From: Ectocarpus siliculosus
Taxonomy: Eukaryota; Sar; Phaeophyceae; Ectocarpales; Ectocarpaceae
Direction: 5' to 3'
Length of the DNA: 10,955 nt
NCBI GenBank assembly: GCA_000310025.1
Contig: FN649758.1
Location: 3,189,662-3,200,616 of the forward strand
Part shown: piece by piece, positions 1-10,500 of the stretch
Position numbering within the stretch: position 1 is the first letter of the stretch
How the letters are laid out: every line of letters starts with the position of its first letter
Program-made: the position numbers and the translations under genes
The notes under the pieces: model-generated
Databases searched by the model: none
What the model saw: the letters and a program-made list of their open reading frames with translations, nothing else
What the model was told of the DNA's origin: nothing

Positions 1-1
1 C

Positions 2-321
2 CTAATGTCCGCCTTCCGCCGGGGGAAAGGTGATTTCATCGCCGCCGACCCAGGCTCCTCAACTGCTTCCGCCACCACCACCTCGGCTACTACGGCTGGC
101 CAATCACAGAGCGGTGGGAGGCAGTCGCCGAGCAGGGGTGTCGTTTCGCGAGCTTCTTCCCCTGCGGTGGGAGTTGGGGCGGCGGCGGGGGGCGGCGGAG
201 CCGCTGCTGCGTCAGGGGCGGTAGAAGCTCGGGGTGGCGACGGCGGCGGCGGGGCGGCGGTAGGGCGAAGCGGAGACGGTGGTGGCGGTTCGTCAGAAAG
301 CCTGGACTTGCTGAGTCAACG
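2..321 (+). CDS. Exon 1: Ser/Gly/Ala-rich segment, possible N-terminus
   Basis: The frame is open from base 2, with an ATG at 5-7 that could be the start codon; an in-frame continuation upstream cannot be excluded because no stop precedes it in the window. The first residues are MSAFRRGKGDFIAADPGSS. The rest is disordered Ser/Thr/Gly/Ala-rich sequence with SP and RASSP motifs, and it ends in a short leucine-containing stretch, ESLDLLSQ. The donor GTATGG starts at 322 and leaves two bases (CG) of an arginine codon, which exon 2 completes. Beyond 322 the frame becomes Phe/Val/Cys-rich and T-rich, which is typical of intron readthrough rather than protein. The donor at 333 (GTAGGA) is a weaker alternative. 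Confidence 0.72.
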
Positions 322-1859
322 GTATGGTTTCGGTAGGATGGCGTTTTTTGTTTTTTTTCGTTGTTTTGTGTTGTGTGTGGTTCTGTTTGTAGTCGTCGTG
401 GGTCTTTTTTTGCTCTGTGATTGTTTTGTTGTTGCAGCGTTCTATCGTGGTTGGAAGAGTCGGTGGTGTTTGTGGTGGGGTGATGTGTTTCCGTCTTGTT
501 GCCGCCGGCTTCTGTACGTCGTGCCTTCGACTGCCTTCCCATGTGGCGTCGTCGTCGACGTCGTCGTATCGTATCGTATCGTGCTGCGTCGGTACTTTTC
601 TTTTTAGCGCTCCTCGGTTCTGTCGTCATGGCCATCGTCGTGGACATCGTCGTGCTGTGTCCGATTTTTCTTTCGACGCTCCTTGATTTTGTCGATGTCA
701 TCGCCTCGTATCGCGCGCTGTGTCCGACTTTCTTTTGACGCCCTCCGGGTCTTTTGCCGTCGTCTTTTGGCCAGGTCCCTCGAGGAAGAGCTGCACATGC
801 TCCTGCCCGTGCTGCTAGCGCACGCCCCCCGGGTGAGGATGCGGGAGTCTTCGGCGGCGTTGCTCCGGACGCGATTCGCCCCGTCCCTGCTCCATGTCTC
901 CGCCATGAACGACCCCCTCAGCCTGGAAAGGTCGGTCATTCCGTGTCTCCCACCGCCGCCCGCTGCTGCTGTTTTGTCCCGTTCGGTGACGCCGGTCCCG
1001 GCATCGCGAGGTCAATGGTGTAGCGAGTACGCACGGCATGCGTTCACACGAGTACACCCCCTCGAAGTATGGTGCATCCCGTACCATGCCGTGCTGTAGG
1101 TTGCGCCGCGTCGTTCGGCCACACGGTGTTCTCCATGGCACAACAAACTAGTTGGTGTTTGTTCCGCATACCGTATTTATACCGTACCGTGATATAGATT
1201 GACGCCCGTCCAAACATTAGTATCTGTACTTCAGCAGTATAGCCGCTGATCATGCGTGCATGGCAGCAGTTATTTGCCTTGTCATTGTACGTGGCGAGCT
1301 CTTGCCAGGAAACCGTACCGTACCGTAACCCTTTTTGTTCTCGATCTTGTGTTCTCGATCTTGTGTTCTGGATGTCCTCTTTGGCCTCGATTTTTTTTCT
1401 CGACCCTCCTTTGTTCTGGATCTTTTGTTCTCGATATTATGTTCTGGATGTCCTTTTTGGTCTCGATTTTTTTTTTCTCAACCCTTTGTTTTCCATCTTT
1501 TGTTTTTGTTCTCGCTCTTTCGTTCTCGACCCCCATGTTTCTCCATCATTCAATTTCGAGTCTACAATACAATTCTCCATGTCTTTTTCTTCTCGATGAT
1601 CTAAATATCTGTTCTCTCTCCCTGCGCTGCCACGCCGATCTCGCAGCATCGTGCTGGGTGTGTGCGACGCCGTCGCCGCTACCCCGGGGATCACCGCGAC
1701 ACGCACGTCCCACAGGGTCTCGAGGCGGGCGGAGGAGCTCGTGATGCGGCTCTGCGGGCTGGGGGCCATAGCCAGCGTTAAGGTTCGCCAAGTCCTGGTG
1801 AGTGGCGGCGTTGTGTGTGCTGGAGAACGGTTCTGTTTCGCGGGAGGCTTGCTTGGCAG

Positions 1860-1894
<35 letters not shown>

Positions 1895-2000
1895 ATGTTG
1901 GTGATGATGATGATGATAATGATGATGGTGTTGGCGGTGATGATAATGATAATGTTGTTGATGATGATGATAATGATAATGATGATGGTAATGACAATGT

Positions 2001-2052
<52 letters not shown>

Positions 2053-2066
2053 GATGATGGTGATGG

Positions 2067-2107
<41 letters not shown>

Positions 2108-4380
2108 GGTGTATGATGATGATGATGATGGTGATGTGTTTTGGTGGTTGTTGTGGTGGCACTTGAGCCACCGTGTCCCCGGGGAACCAATGCCGCCAGC
2201 CGAGTCAAGCTGTACCATCTACACCAGATTTACACCTATCATGAAGACCTCCCTCGAGTGATCCAGCTAAGCCCCTTCCTTTCTCGCCGCCTTCCTCCCG
2301 CAACCCGTCCGACCAACTCCTGTCGCAATAGACATCGAAAGCACTACTGTTTTTTTTGTTTCCGTTTCCTGAACCGCCGCGACGATTACAGGCCGCGTGT
2401 CCCCCACGTTGCAGCTTACCCTCTTTTGTCGTCGTCCTGATCTTCCTTCGTTTTTTTTTTTTCCCGGTGGCAACGGTGACGGCATGGCCCCGCGCAGCGC
2501 AGGTGAAGCGCCGTTCCCTCCCCGGGGTTTGCGCAAAAAAGAAAAACTGTTACTTTTTTTACACGTTTGCTATACCGCCGCGCGGATAAAGGCCGCGTGT
2601 CGTCGTCCTGATTTTTTCGTCGTTTTTTTTTTTTCCTGGTGGCAACGGTGACGTCATGCCCCCGCGCACCGCAGGTGAAGCGCCGTTCTCTCCCCGGGGT
2701 TTGCGCGAAGGTGGCGTGCGAGGTGCTCTGCGACGCCGACAGCTTCGTGCTCGCGGTCGCCGCCGCCACCGCCTCCGGCGAGGACAACGACCACACCGCC
2801 GCCACTGCCGCTGCCGCTGCCGCTGCCGCTGCCGCTGCCGCTGCCTCCGCCGCCGGATCGTCGCTGTCTAAGCGCTCCGGCCACGGGAGGCACCACCGGC
2901 AGGAGGACAACGGAGGTGTTGTCGGGACAGGGGGCGGGAACGCGGGGCTGAATTCGCACTGGTTCTGGGGGTGAGTCGTGTACAACCCGCGCTCTGTTGC
3001 AGCGGCGGTGGCGGTGTAATTTATTTTTTGCGGATGGTTTGTTTTGTGCGCCTAGTCTACCGTTCGCCTTCAACATCGGGACCGTTCGATTGCTCCATTC
3101 GCTATGATATCTTTGGCGACGAAGACAGGACGTATGCATGTATACTCATCCGATGTTTCTTCCATTTTTTGGCCTCAGGCACCTCCGCAAGTCTCCCGCC
3201 GTCACGGAGCAGCTCCTGGACACGGTGCTCGCTAAGGTCGAGGCCCTCGCTCGGGAGACCGTAGGCGGCGGCGGCGGGGCGGCGGCGGCGGCGTACAGTG
3301 ACCGCAGCGCTGGAAGCAGCACCGCTCCCGCCACCACCGGCACCGTCGGCGAGCTCTCCGTGGCCCTGCGCGCCTACTGCGAGCTGGTGGGCCTCGGGCG
3401 ACCGGCGGCGCTGACCGAGCGTCACCTGCAGGCGGCCATGTCGGCCCCAACCGACGCGCTTGAGGCTGTGCTGCTGCTGCTGTCTGCTGCCCCCGGCCCG
3501 GCAGCCGCTGCGATGACGGCGGCGACGGCAGCGAGAAAAGCTGCTACAACGTCTGTCGGGGGGGAGCAAGGCGACGAGGCCGGGATGTCAGCGACGGTAG
3601 CGAAGCTGGAGGAGATCATCGTGTGCTCGATCTTGTTGACCGCGGGCGGGGTGGCCGCCGCCGCCGCCACCGGCGGCGCCGTTGCCGGCGGCAGCGGTGC
3701 AACGGGCAGAGTCGGCAGCGGCGCCGGCGGTGGCAAGAAGGTCGATGACGACGGCGGCGGCAGTCGCACGGCGGCGGCAGGCGTGGGCGCCGAGAAAGGA
3801 GCGAGGCATTGCGCTTCTGCCTTGCGTCGCCTCGTCCTCCTCTGCCGCTCGACTACTACCGGCGGCGGCGGCGGCAGCAGAAAAAGCGGCAACGGGGCCC
3901 GCCGCTGCTGCTGCTGTGCGGGGCTCTACGCCGCTCTGTTGCTCCGTGGGGCGCGTTTCGAAGCGGTCGCCAAGGTGGTGTCGGGGGCGCTGGGATCCAC
4001 CCCACCGCCGCTGACCGGCCCCGACGGCATGGACGCCCTCGACGCCCTCCGGGACGCCGCGCTAGCCGCCTCGGAGTCCGAGTTCCCTCGCCCGCCGTCG
4101 TCCCCGCGTCCCTCCAACAACACGGCTGCCGATGCCGCCGCCGCCGCCGCCGCCACCGCCTCGCCGCCGGTGTCCCCCCGCGGCGGCCCCAAGCTCACCG
4201 CCGCTCGACGCGGCTCGGAGGTCATGCCGCCGCTTTCCCTGGCGGGGGGCGGCGGCAGCGGGAACTCCAGCGGGGCACCGACGCCGACTCCGCGCGTGCG
4301 GCCACGGTCATGGTCGGCAGGCTCCGGTGGCGGCGGGGGCCGTGGGAGTGGTACCAGCAAAGAAGCTGCAGCGGGTGCAG

Positions 4381-4411
<31 letters not shown>

Positions 4412-7400
4412 CGCCGGGGGGGCCGGGTGGTTCTCCGAGCCTGCCCTTGCCGACTGCGTGAAAGCGCTACCGCCGAGCTGCTCGGTCCCCGTCGCGGCAG
4501 CGGCCCCTGGCTCGGCTCTGGCACCGACCGTGTCGGAAGGGGTGGAGGGAGAGCCACCGGCGGTAGCAACAGCGGCGGGGGGCGGCGCGATCGTGGCGGC
4601 GGCGGCGGGCGGGGGGCGATGGAGGCTATGTCCGGTGGATTGCGTAGAGGAGGCGCTGGAACAGGTATGGCGGGGGAGATCTAGCTGGTGCTGCACTCTC
4701 GCTCTCGGACTTTCGTGTGTGTGCGCGTGGGCTCTTCGCCTAATAAGTTGGACCACCCGGGGGTGGTTTGTGTTTTTGTGCAAAAAGTCTGGGGAACAAA
4801 GGATTGAGTTAACGGTCGCAATCGAGCGACCACTGTTCTTCGGCGATACTGAAGGGGGGCATCTTCTGGAGACACGAATGTGTTGCTTTTGACCGCTTCT
4901 TTACTGTTTCCCCTGTAAGCAGCAGAAATACGACGGTCCAGCAGCCCCAGTTGTTTTCGATCACCACCCTACCGGCTACTCTTGGAGCCCCCAGTCCCCC
5001 GCCCCCTCCCCCTCCGGCGGCCGCTTTCGGTCCGGGAACGCCAAGAAACTACATGCTATGACGCTAAGATATGAGATATGCCACAAGTCCCCCCCTGCGT
5101 GTCTTTCATGCCATCCATCCATTTTGCACACCCCCTACCGACAAAGGATCGCCACCCAAGCCTCCGGCCGACCGTTTTCCGGCGTTTCGTGTCTCCTTTT
5201 TCTAATAGATTTCTTGTTCTGACTTCGAAATGCTTCCTGCGTTCAGCTGCATTAAAACATTTCGATGTCAATTTACAGGCCGATCGCCGACGTTTCCAGC
5301 CACCGATTGCAGTGATTTCCCTTTCCCAAGCGTACCGATGCCTACATCCACCTGCTTGAACAACTCGATGATAAATCACAGGCCGTTCGTTCCTCTCTCT
5401 CTCTTTGCAATGGTTGAATGGTTTCCCTATCCCAAGCGAGCAAGGTTTCCAGCATCCAACCAGCTCGCTTTTCAAAACATTTTCTCGATCACGACGTTGT
5501 CCAATAAAACGAAAATCCCAGGGGCTCCTGGTCCGGTGCCGCATCGACCTTCGAGACTGGGTCTTATCCACCATTCTCGGCGCGGGCACCGGAACCGCCA
5601 CCAGCAGCAGCAGCAGCAGCAGCAGCGGCGGCGGAGCACCGGGGGGCAAGGTCGATTTACACCCGTCGCTGTTGCGCGTGGTTTGCCTGTACGCGAAGGC
5701 GTGTGTCCCGCCCGATCTCGGGGCGGGGGACGGCGCGGGGAAGGCGTTTGTGATGACGGCGCTGCTGCCGACGGAGATTGCGGAGATCGTGCGGGCCGTG
5801 GACTGGGTGGTGAGTCTCGAGCTATCATAGCTCGAAGCGCGCTTTTGTTTATTTTTTCTTAAATTATTCCCTATCTCGTAATATCCCTCTCTATCCGCAG
5901 AAGAGCGTCTCGTTTTTCTTTGCTGCATTTGGTGTTCTCTCTCCTCCCCTGCGTTCCAATTTATTCCTTCATGTTTTTTTTGGAGCACACGTCTCTCTTG
6001 CTGACCAACAGCCCAGGGATACGCCGTGAAAGCGCGGGGGAACGCGCATGTTGCGATCGAGATTGGAAGCGACCGATATCTCTCTACAAACAAAATGGGT
6101 GCGAAAAATCCCCCCGAGTCGACACGTGCAGCAACGAATGCCCTCGACATGACCTTTTTTCGGAAGCTGCCCATCCTTTCCGGGATTGGCACGTTCTGGG
6201 TTGCGGACCATGAATCGAGCTGTAGAAATCAATTGGTGGCACAGCAGCCACGCGCTCGCCCGCACGATCACGGTTACGGTATGCATGCTACATGTTTAGG
6301 GAGGGCGTCCACACAAAACATACCATGTTTTTATCTGCGTCAGTCTGACCGACCCTGTTCCGTAAGCGGAGAGATGTTGACGCGATCTTCCTCCAATCGC
6401 ATATGCACACGTTGCTCTTACGGGTGCAAGGCGAAATCAACGGATGTTTTGCAGAGGAAGTTATCTGGGTGTCCCCGGATCGTATGCTAGCCATTTTCAG
6501 CTCGAGAGACGCAAAAGGCAATGAACGGGGGGCTGGGAAATTACAACTGCTGTGCACGACGGTTCATGAATGGGGCGACTAAAGGGCGAAAAAACGCAGT
6601 GCCCTGTGTACACGGGCAGTTACAGGAATGTTCGTGGAAGAAAGATAAATCTAGACTGTTCAATCCCAGCTCGTTGGAAGACGCTGGCCACTTTTCCGTC
6701 CCATATATATGTATATATTTTTTGCTTTTGTGGAGATCCCCTTCTCTTCGTATAGGGTACAATCTCCCCAACGTCTGTCGAGGACGATCACACTCCGTAA
6801 TCACTACACAGCCGCATTATGCCATGCCTTCGCTTCACCGTGGGTGGGAACAACTTTTGATAGCCCAAAGGTTCCAACCTGTGCGTTCGGGACATATGTC
6901 CTGGGACGCCGTGGGAAGTTCGTGCGACAGGTAGACACAAATTGGCCGTCCAAGGCATCCGGCGGGATGTCCGATGAGCGCCATTGGACGTCTGAATTGC
7001 CTGTACTATCTTGTTGTTCTACGAAAAAACGCTCACGCATATTGTTGACATGTTACAGGGCTTGACGGTGGCGATGCCACCCCCGAAGGACCCCCTTTTT
7101 CCGGGCATGCCGCCTCCCCTCCCTCACCCTTCCATGACGCCTTCGGCGGGCCTGCTGCAGCCGGGCGGTGTGGTGGTGGGGGCGCCGCGGGCGGTGGGAG
7201 GGGGGGGGGTACGGAAACCCGGCAACTGGACGGGAGGCGGTTCTAGTCGCGGAGAGGTGAGACGGCGGCAGTAGGGCGTGTTGCCTAAAAGCATCCACCA
7301 AAATAGGCGTCATTTTTTTTTTTTCCACTGCTGTATATTGTTTGCATTGAACAATGTGACAGACGGTGATCCCGATGCTGCTATTTCTACCAACGGCTGT

Positions 7401-7471
7401 TTCGAAGTAAATCTCTCTATGTTGCACCGGACAACGGTAGAATGTGCCTTGTATTTTTTTTTTTTTTTGTC

Positions 7472-7513
<42 letters not shown>

Positions 7514-10500
7514 CACGGCTGCCCGCCCGCCGCCGAACACCGGTCACTGGTGGGGCGGAGAATACTCTCGGACATTTACGCGGGGTATGATTTTGCGGTT
7601 TTCTATGCATGCATACCACTACCGTGGTTTGGGGGAGGCAGGTGGCCTCTTCAGGCACTTCACACGAGGGTTTTGAGTGCGCTCTCCGGTGGCCTAATTG
7701 ATGAGATCGCTACCGCTCGTAGCCGCGTTTCTGCTGCCCTGCGCCACGAGGAGCGGTGCATTTCGCCGAAACAGTGCATGTGTAGTCAGGAAATACCCAC
7801 ACGCTTCAAGGTAAAGAGGTACTGCATAGCGGGTAGCCACGAGGTGTTCGTAGTCTTCTGCTTGTCTGGTTTATTTCGTCTTGCACGATTGTAGCTGATT
7901 GTAAGTGCAATTCTTCCGCCCAACACGCTGTTGATGACAGACGAATCTACCGGGGGAAGCGTAAGTGCGTGTGGATGGCGATCATAACACGAATGCCTTG
8001 GTTTGCCGTTACCCTTTTTTTGGCTATCGAGCCGTTCGCTCACCTCAGCGTGAAATCCGCGGAGCCCCCCACCCCCCACGCTCACTCGTATTTTGTATCC
8101 TCTGGCGAACCCCCACCACCACCACCACCCCACACACAGGTGGTGATCGTGTCTGAAGCGATGCCAGCCTTGCTCGCCACTTGCTTCGCGCTGTACCACA
8201 CCCACTGCATCTCGTTGAGGAGGAGCCCTTTCCCGGCACCGTTCCGGTAAGAAAATGTGGAAACGTTCCATGTACAAATATGGAAAAGTGTGTCTTGATT
8301 GCTTGCTTGGAATCGTTATCCGTATGGTTGTGTGACTGTTTGGGGGGTATTGTCGAGTTTTTTACAACAAGTAAACGACAACGAATAGCCCCGGAGACAT
8401 GCCGGTAAAGAAAAACAAAACGTTCGACGTAAATATGGAAAGTGTCTTGAGTTTGGAATCGCTGTCCATGGTGTGACCGTTTGAAGCATATATGCTAAGT
8501 TGTGTGTTTTTCTTTTTTTTTCTGAGAAGCAAACGAAGAAATGGACACGACAACCCTGAAATAGACCAACCGTAGGCCAGAAGACCAACCACGGTGCCCC
8601 CCCCCCCCCTTTTTGCGGTAACCATGGTGGTCGAGTAGTGTTTGCCATCGGGGTTTGGGTTTTCGTCGCTTGGCAACGACGTTGTAAAACAAGCCCCCCC
8701 CTCGGTGTTTGCCATCGAGATTGGGTTTTCGTCGCTTGGCAACGACGTTGTAAAACAAGCCAATTCACTTCGTGAACTCGGCAACCAGGTTACCGTTTTT
8801 TTTTTTTTTCCCTCGTTTTTTTTTTTTTTGGCGGTAACCATAATGGTGGTCGGGTAGATCATGTTGTGCGGGGTCGAGAACCCTCACTCCGCGCAACGGG
8901 GGATGATCGCACCACGTTGTGTTAAAATGGTCAAGCTTCCTCGAGGCAGTTACACAGTGCTTACAACTGTCTCTGGAAGTGAAAGCACCAGAAAATAAAT
9001 TAAGTCATACGTAGCTGTCATCCGTACGCAAGGAAGTAAGCACAAGATGCCGAACACCCTTAGCAGGATGCAGCTCACCCTTCATGCGACTCGCCAAATA
9101 CCTCACGGCGCTTCGCGCTTGGTGATGTGAGAGCCTGGTCCGGTGAAAACCCGGCGTGCTCCGTCCCGGCTTTGTAGGGATGCGAGGTCAATGGTCTAAC
9201 GACTACGGCATGCACGACTATGAGTACCCCCCCCCTCCCGTTGGTGCACTGCATGGCACGGCAACAAACAGGCTTGAAGGCTGTCGCGCGACGGATGTAG
9301 TATTGTATGTAGCACGTTGCGTGCGATGTAGAAGTAGCACGATGCGCGTCTTTTCATGCGCGCTCGCCGCCCGTCCATCCGTCCACTTACTCAACAACAA
9401 CAAGTAAGTATAATAGTTGGCAGGTACAGTATTAGTCGGAATAGGCTCGTACTTCCCCCCAACACACACGGCAGCGAGCTACAGCCAGTATCTAGTCGAA
9501 TTCTCGCGACGTATCTTGAAACGTTCAGCTACATATCCCGAAAAGGAACAGGCAAAGCAAGCCTGACGACGCTTCACTCACTTTTGCGTCTCTCGAAGCA
9601 ACGGAACAAAGCTTGTACTCGCGCTGCAAACAGTCACAGCTGCGCCGCCCCTTGACGAAGCGTTCGTGCTCGAACACTGACTGACCCACCAAATAAACAG
9701 CGTCGACCACATTCTCATGCTTAAAAAAAACAATGCCCAGGCACGAGCTGAGAGAGCTGCCCTTGAGCCTAATGATACGGCTTACCGCCAGGGAGGCGTG
9801 GGCGGAGAGGGCGGTCGACGGCGGCGGCGGCGGCGGCGGCGGCTGCCGTGACGAAGGGTGAGCGGGGACAAAAGGGCCATGGGGACCCCGGGATCCACGG
9901 GAGAACGGTTTAGATTGGCACGAGGACGGAGTTGGTAGGTAGAGGCAGGCCACAATTTGATCAGAACACTACCACCGACATATAGAACGACGACTACCAC
10001 CGCCTCCAACGTCCATCGTTATTTGCGCCCGACCGCGCAGAACACAAGGGTGGAATGGATTTCTGCGGTTTCTTGGTTCGCCGCTAGCTACAGTAGATGT
10101 GGGCAGACCCTTCGAGCAATGACGTACTTGTACTGTATTCGTTTCGAACTCGTGGCATACACGAGACACACGTCAGGTTGGCGCGGTTGAATACGGTGAC
10201 GTCCTGTACAGTCGGCGGTCCTCATAGCGGTAGGTAGTGTCAATTGTGGTACCGCTATTGAGGGCAGTGCCGCTATTCTTAATAGGCATTTGTGCCAAGC
10301 GATTTCGGTGCCTGCCGCTATAGACGGCATTCCGCCGACTGTAGTTGATTTTGTTGCCTACATGTATGCGGAACTGGTCCATCTTCGTTCGAAACTCACT
10401 AGTATGCTAGAATACACGAAAAAAACACATGAGGTTGTTGGCACGGTTGGATGGATGAAAGCCTTCATGTGCTTCCCGCCTCTCTCGAGCACGTGGCACC

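Larger units (their letters stand above)
931..1646 (+). other. Intron 2, with dispersed and tandem repeats
   Basis: It runs from the GT at 931 to the CGCAG at 1642-1646. No gene is seen inside. It holds a stretch related to one in intron 9 (about 995-1095), several CCGTA/TACCG pentamers (about 1165-1190 and 1313-1328), and a strongly pyrimidine-biased tandem repeat from 1351 to about 1545. Confidence 0.62.
1798..2674 (+). other. Intron 3, with microsatellites and a duplicated exon-4 boundary
   Basis: It runs from GTGAGT at 1798 to CCGCAG at 2674. It contains (GTT)12, about 235 bases of GAT-type repeat, an unremarkable stretch at 2160-2370 in which I see nothing, and a direct duplication of its own 3' end together with the head of exon 4. 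Confidence 0.68.

Noticed and set aside
1546-2218. Open frames over the GAT array giving poly-His, poly-Ile, poly-Asp or poly-Met
   Set aside because: They are pure translation of a microsatellite within an intron.
3001-3264. Acceptor-like TTGCAG near 3001 and the frame that follows it
   Set aside because: The reading frame it opens disagrees with exon 5, whose own acceptor at 3178 fits both in tract and in phase.
3809-4783. Long open frames in the +1 frame and on the minus strand over exon 5
   Set aside because: GCN/GGN-rich DNA is open in several frames; these give Arg/Gly- or Pro/Ala-rich strings without helices, whereas the chosen frame joins its neighbours in phase on both sides.
5056-6192. 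A 378-codon open frame on the minus strand across intron 5, exon 6 and intron 6
   Set aside because: It has no coherent domains, reads Arg/Ser-rich with a Leu run that is only the antisense of the exon-6 CAG repeat, and overlaps a well-supported exon on the + strand.
7473-7511. The CAG array as a CRISPR-like or regulatory repeat
   Set aside because: It is a simple trinucleotide microsatellite with no spacers. The window is eukaryotic in character.
8676-8690. ACGACGTTGTAAAAC, a 15-base match to the lacZ-alpha/M13 primer region of cloning vectors
   Set aside because: The match stops at once on both sides, it occurs in both 67-bp tandem units (again at 8742-8756), and it is explained by the local palindrome, so vector contamination is unlikely.
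9525-9953. A 142-codon antisense frame in intron 9
   Set aside because: It includes the antisense of the (CGG)8 repeat as poly-Pro, I see no splice or promoter context, and its composition is like the surrounding intron. It is kept only as a remote possibility of a nested gene.
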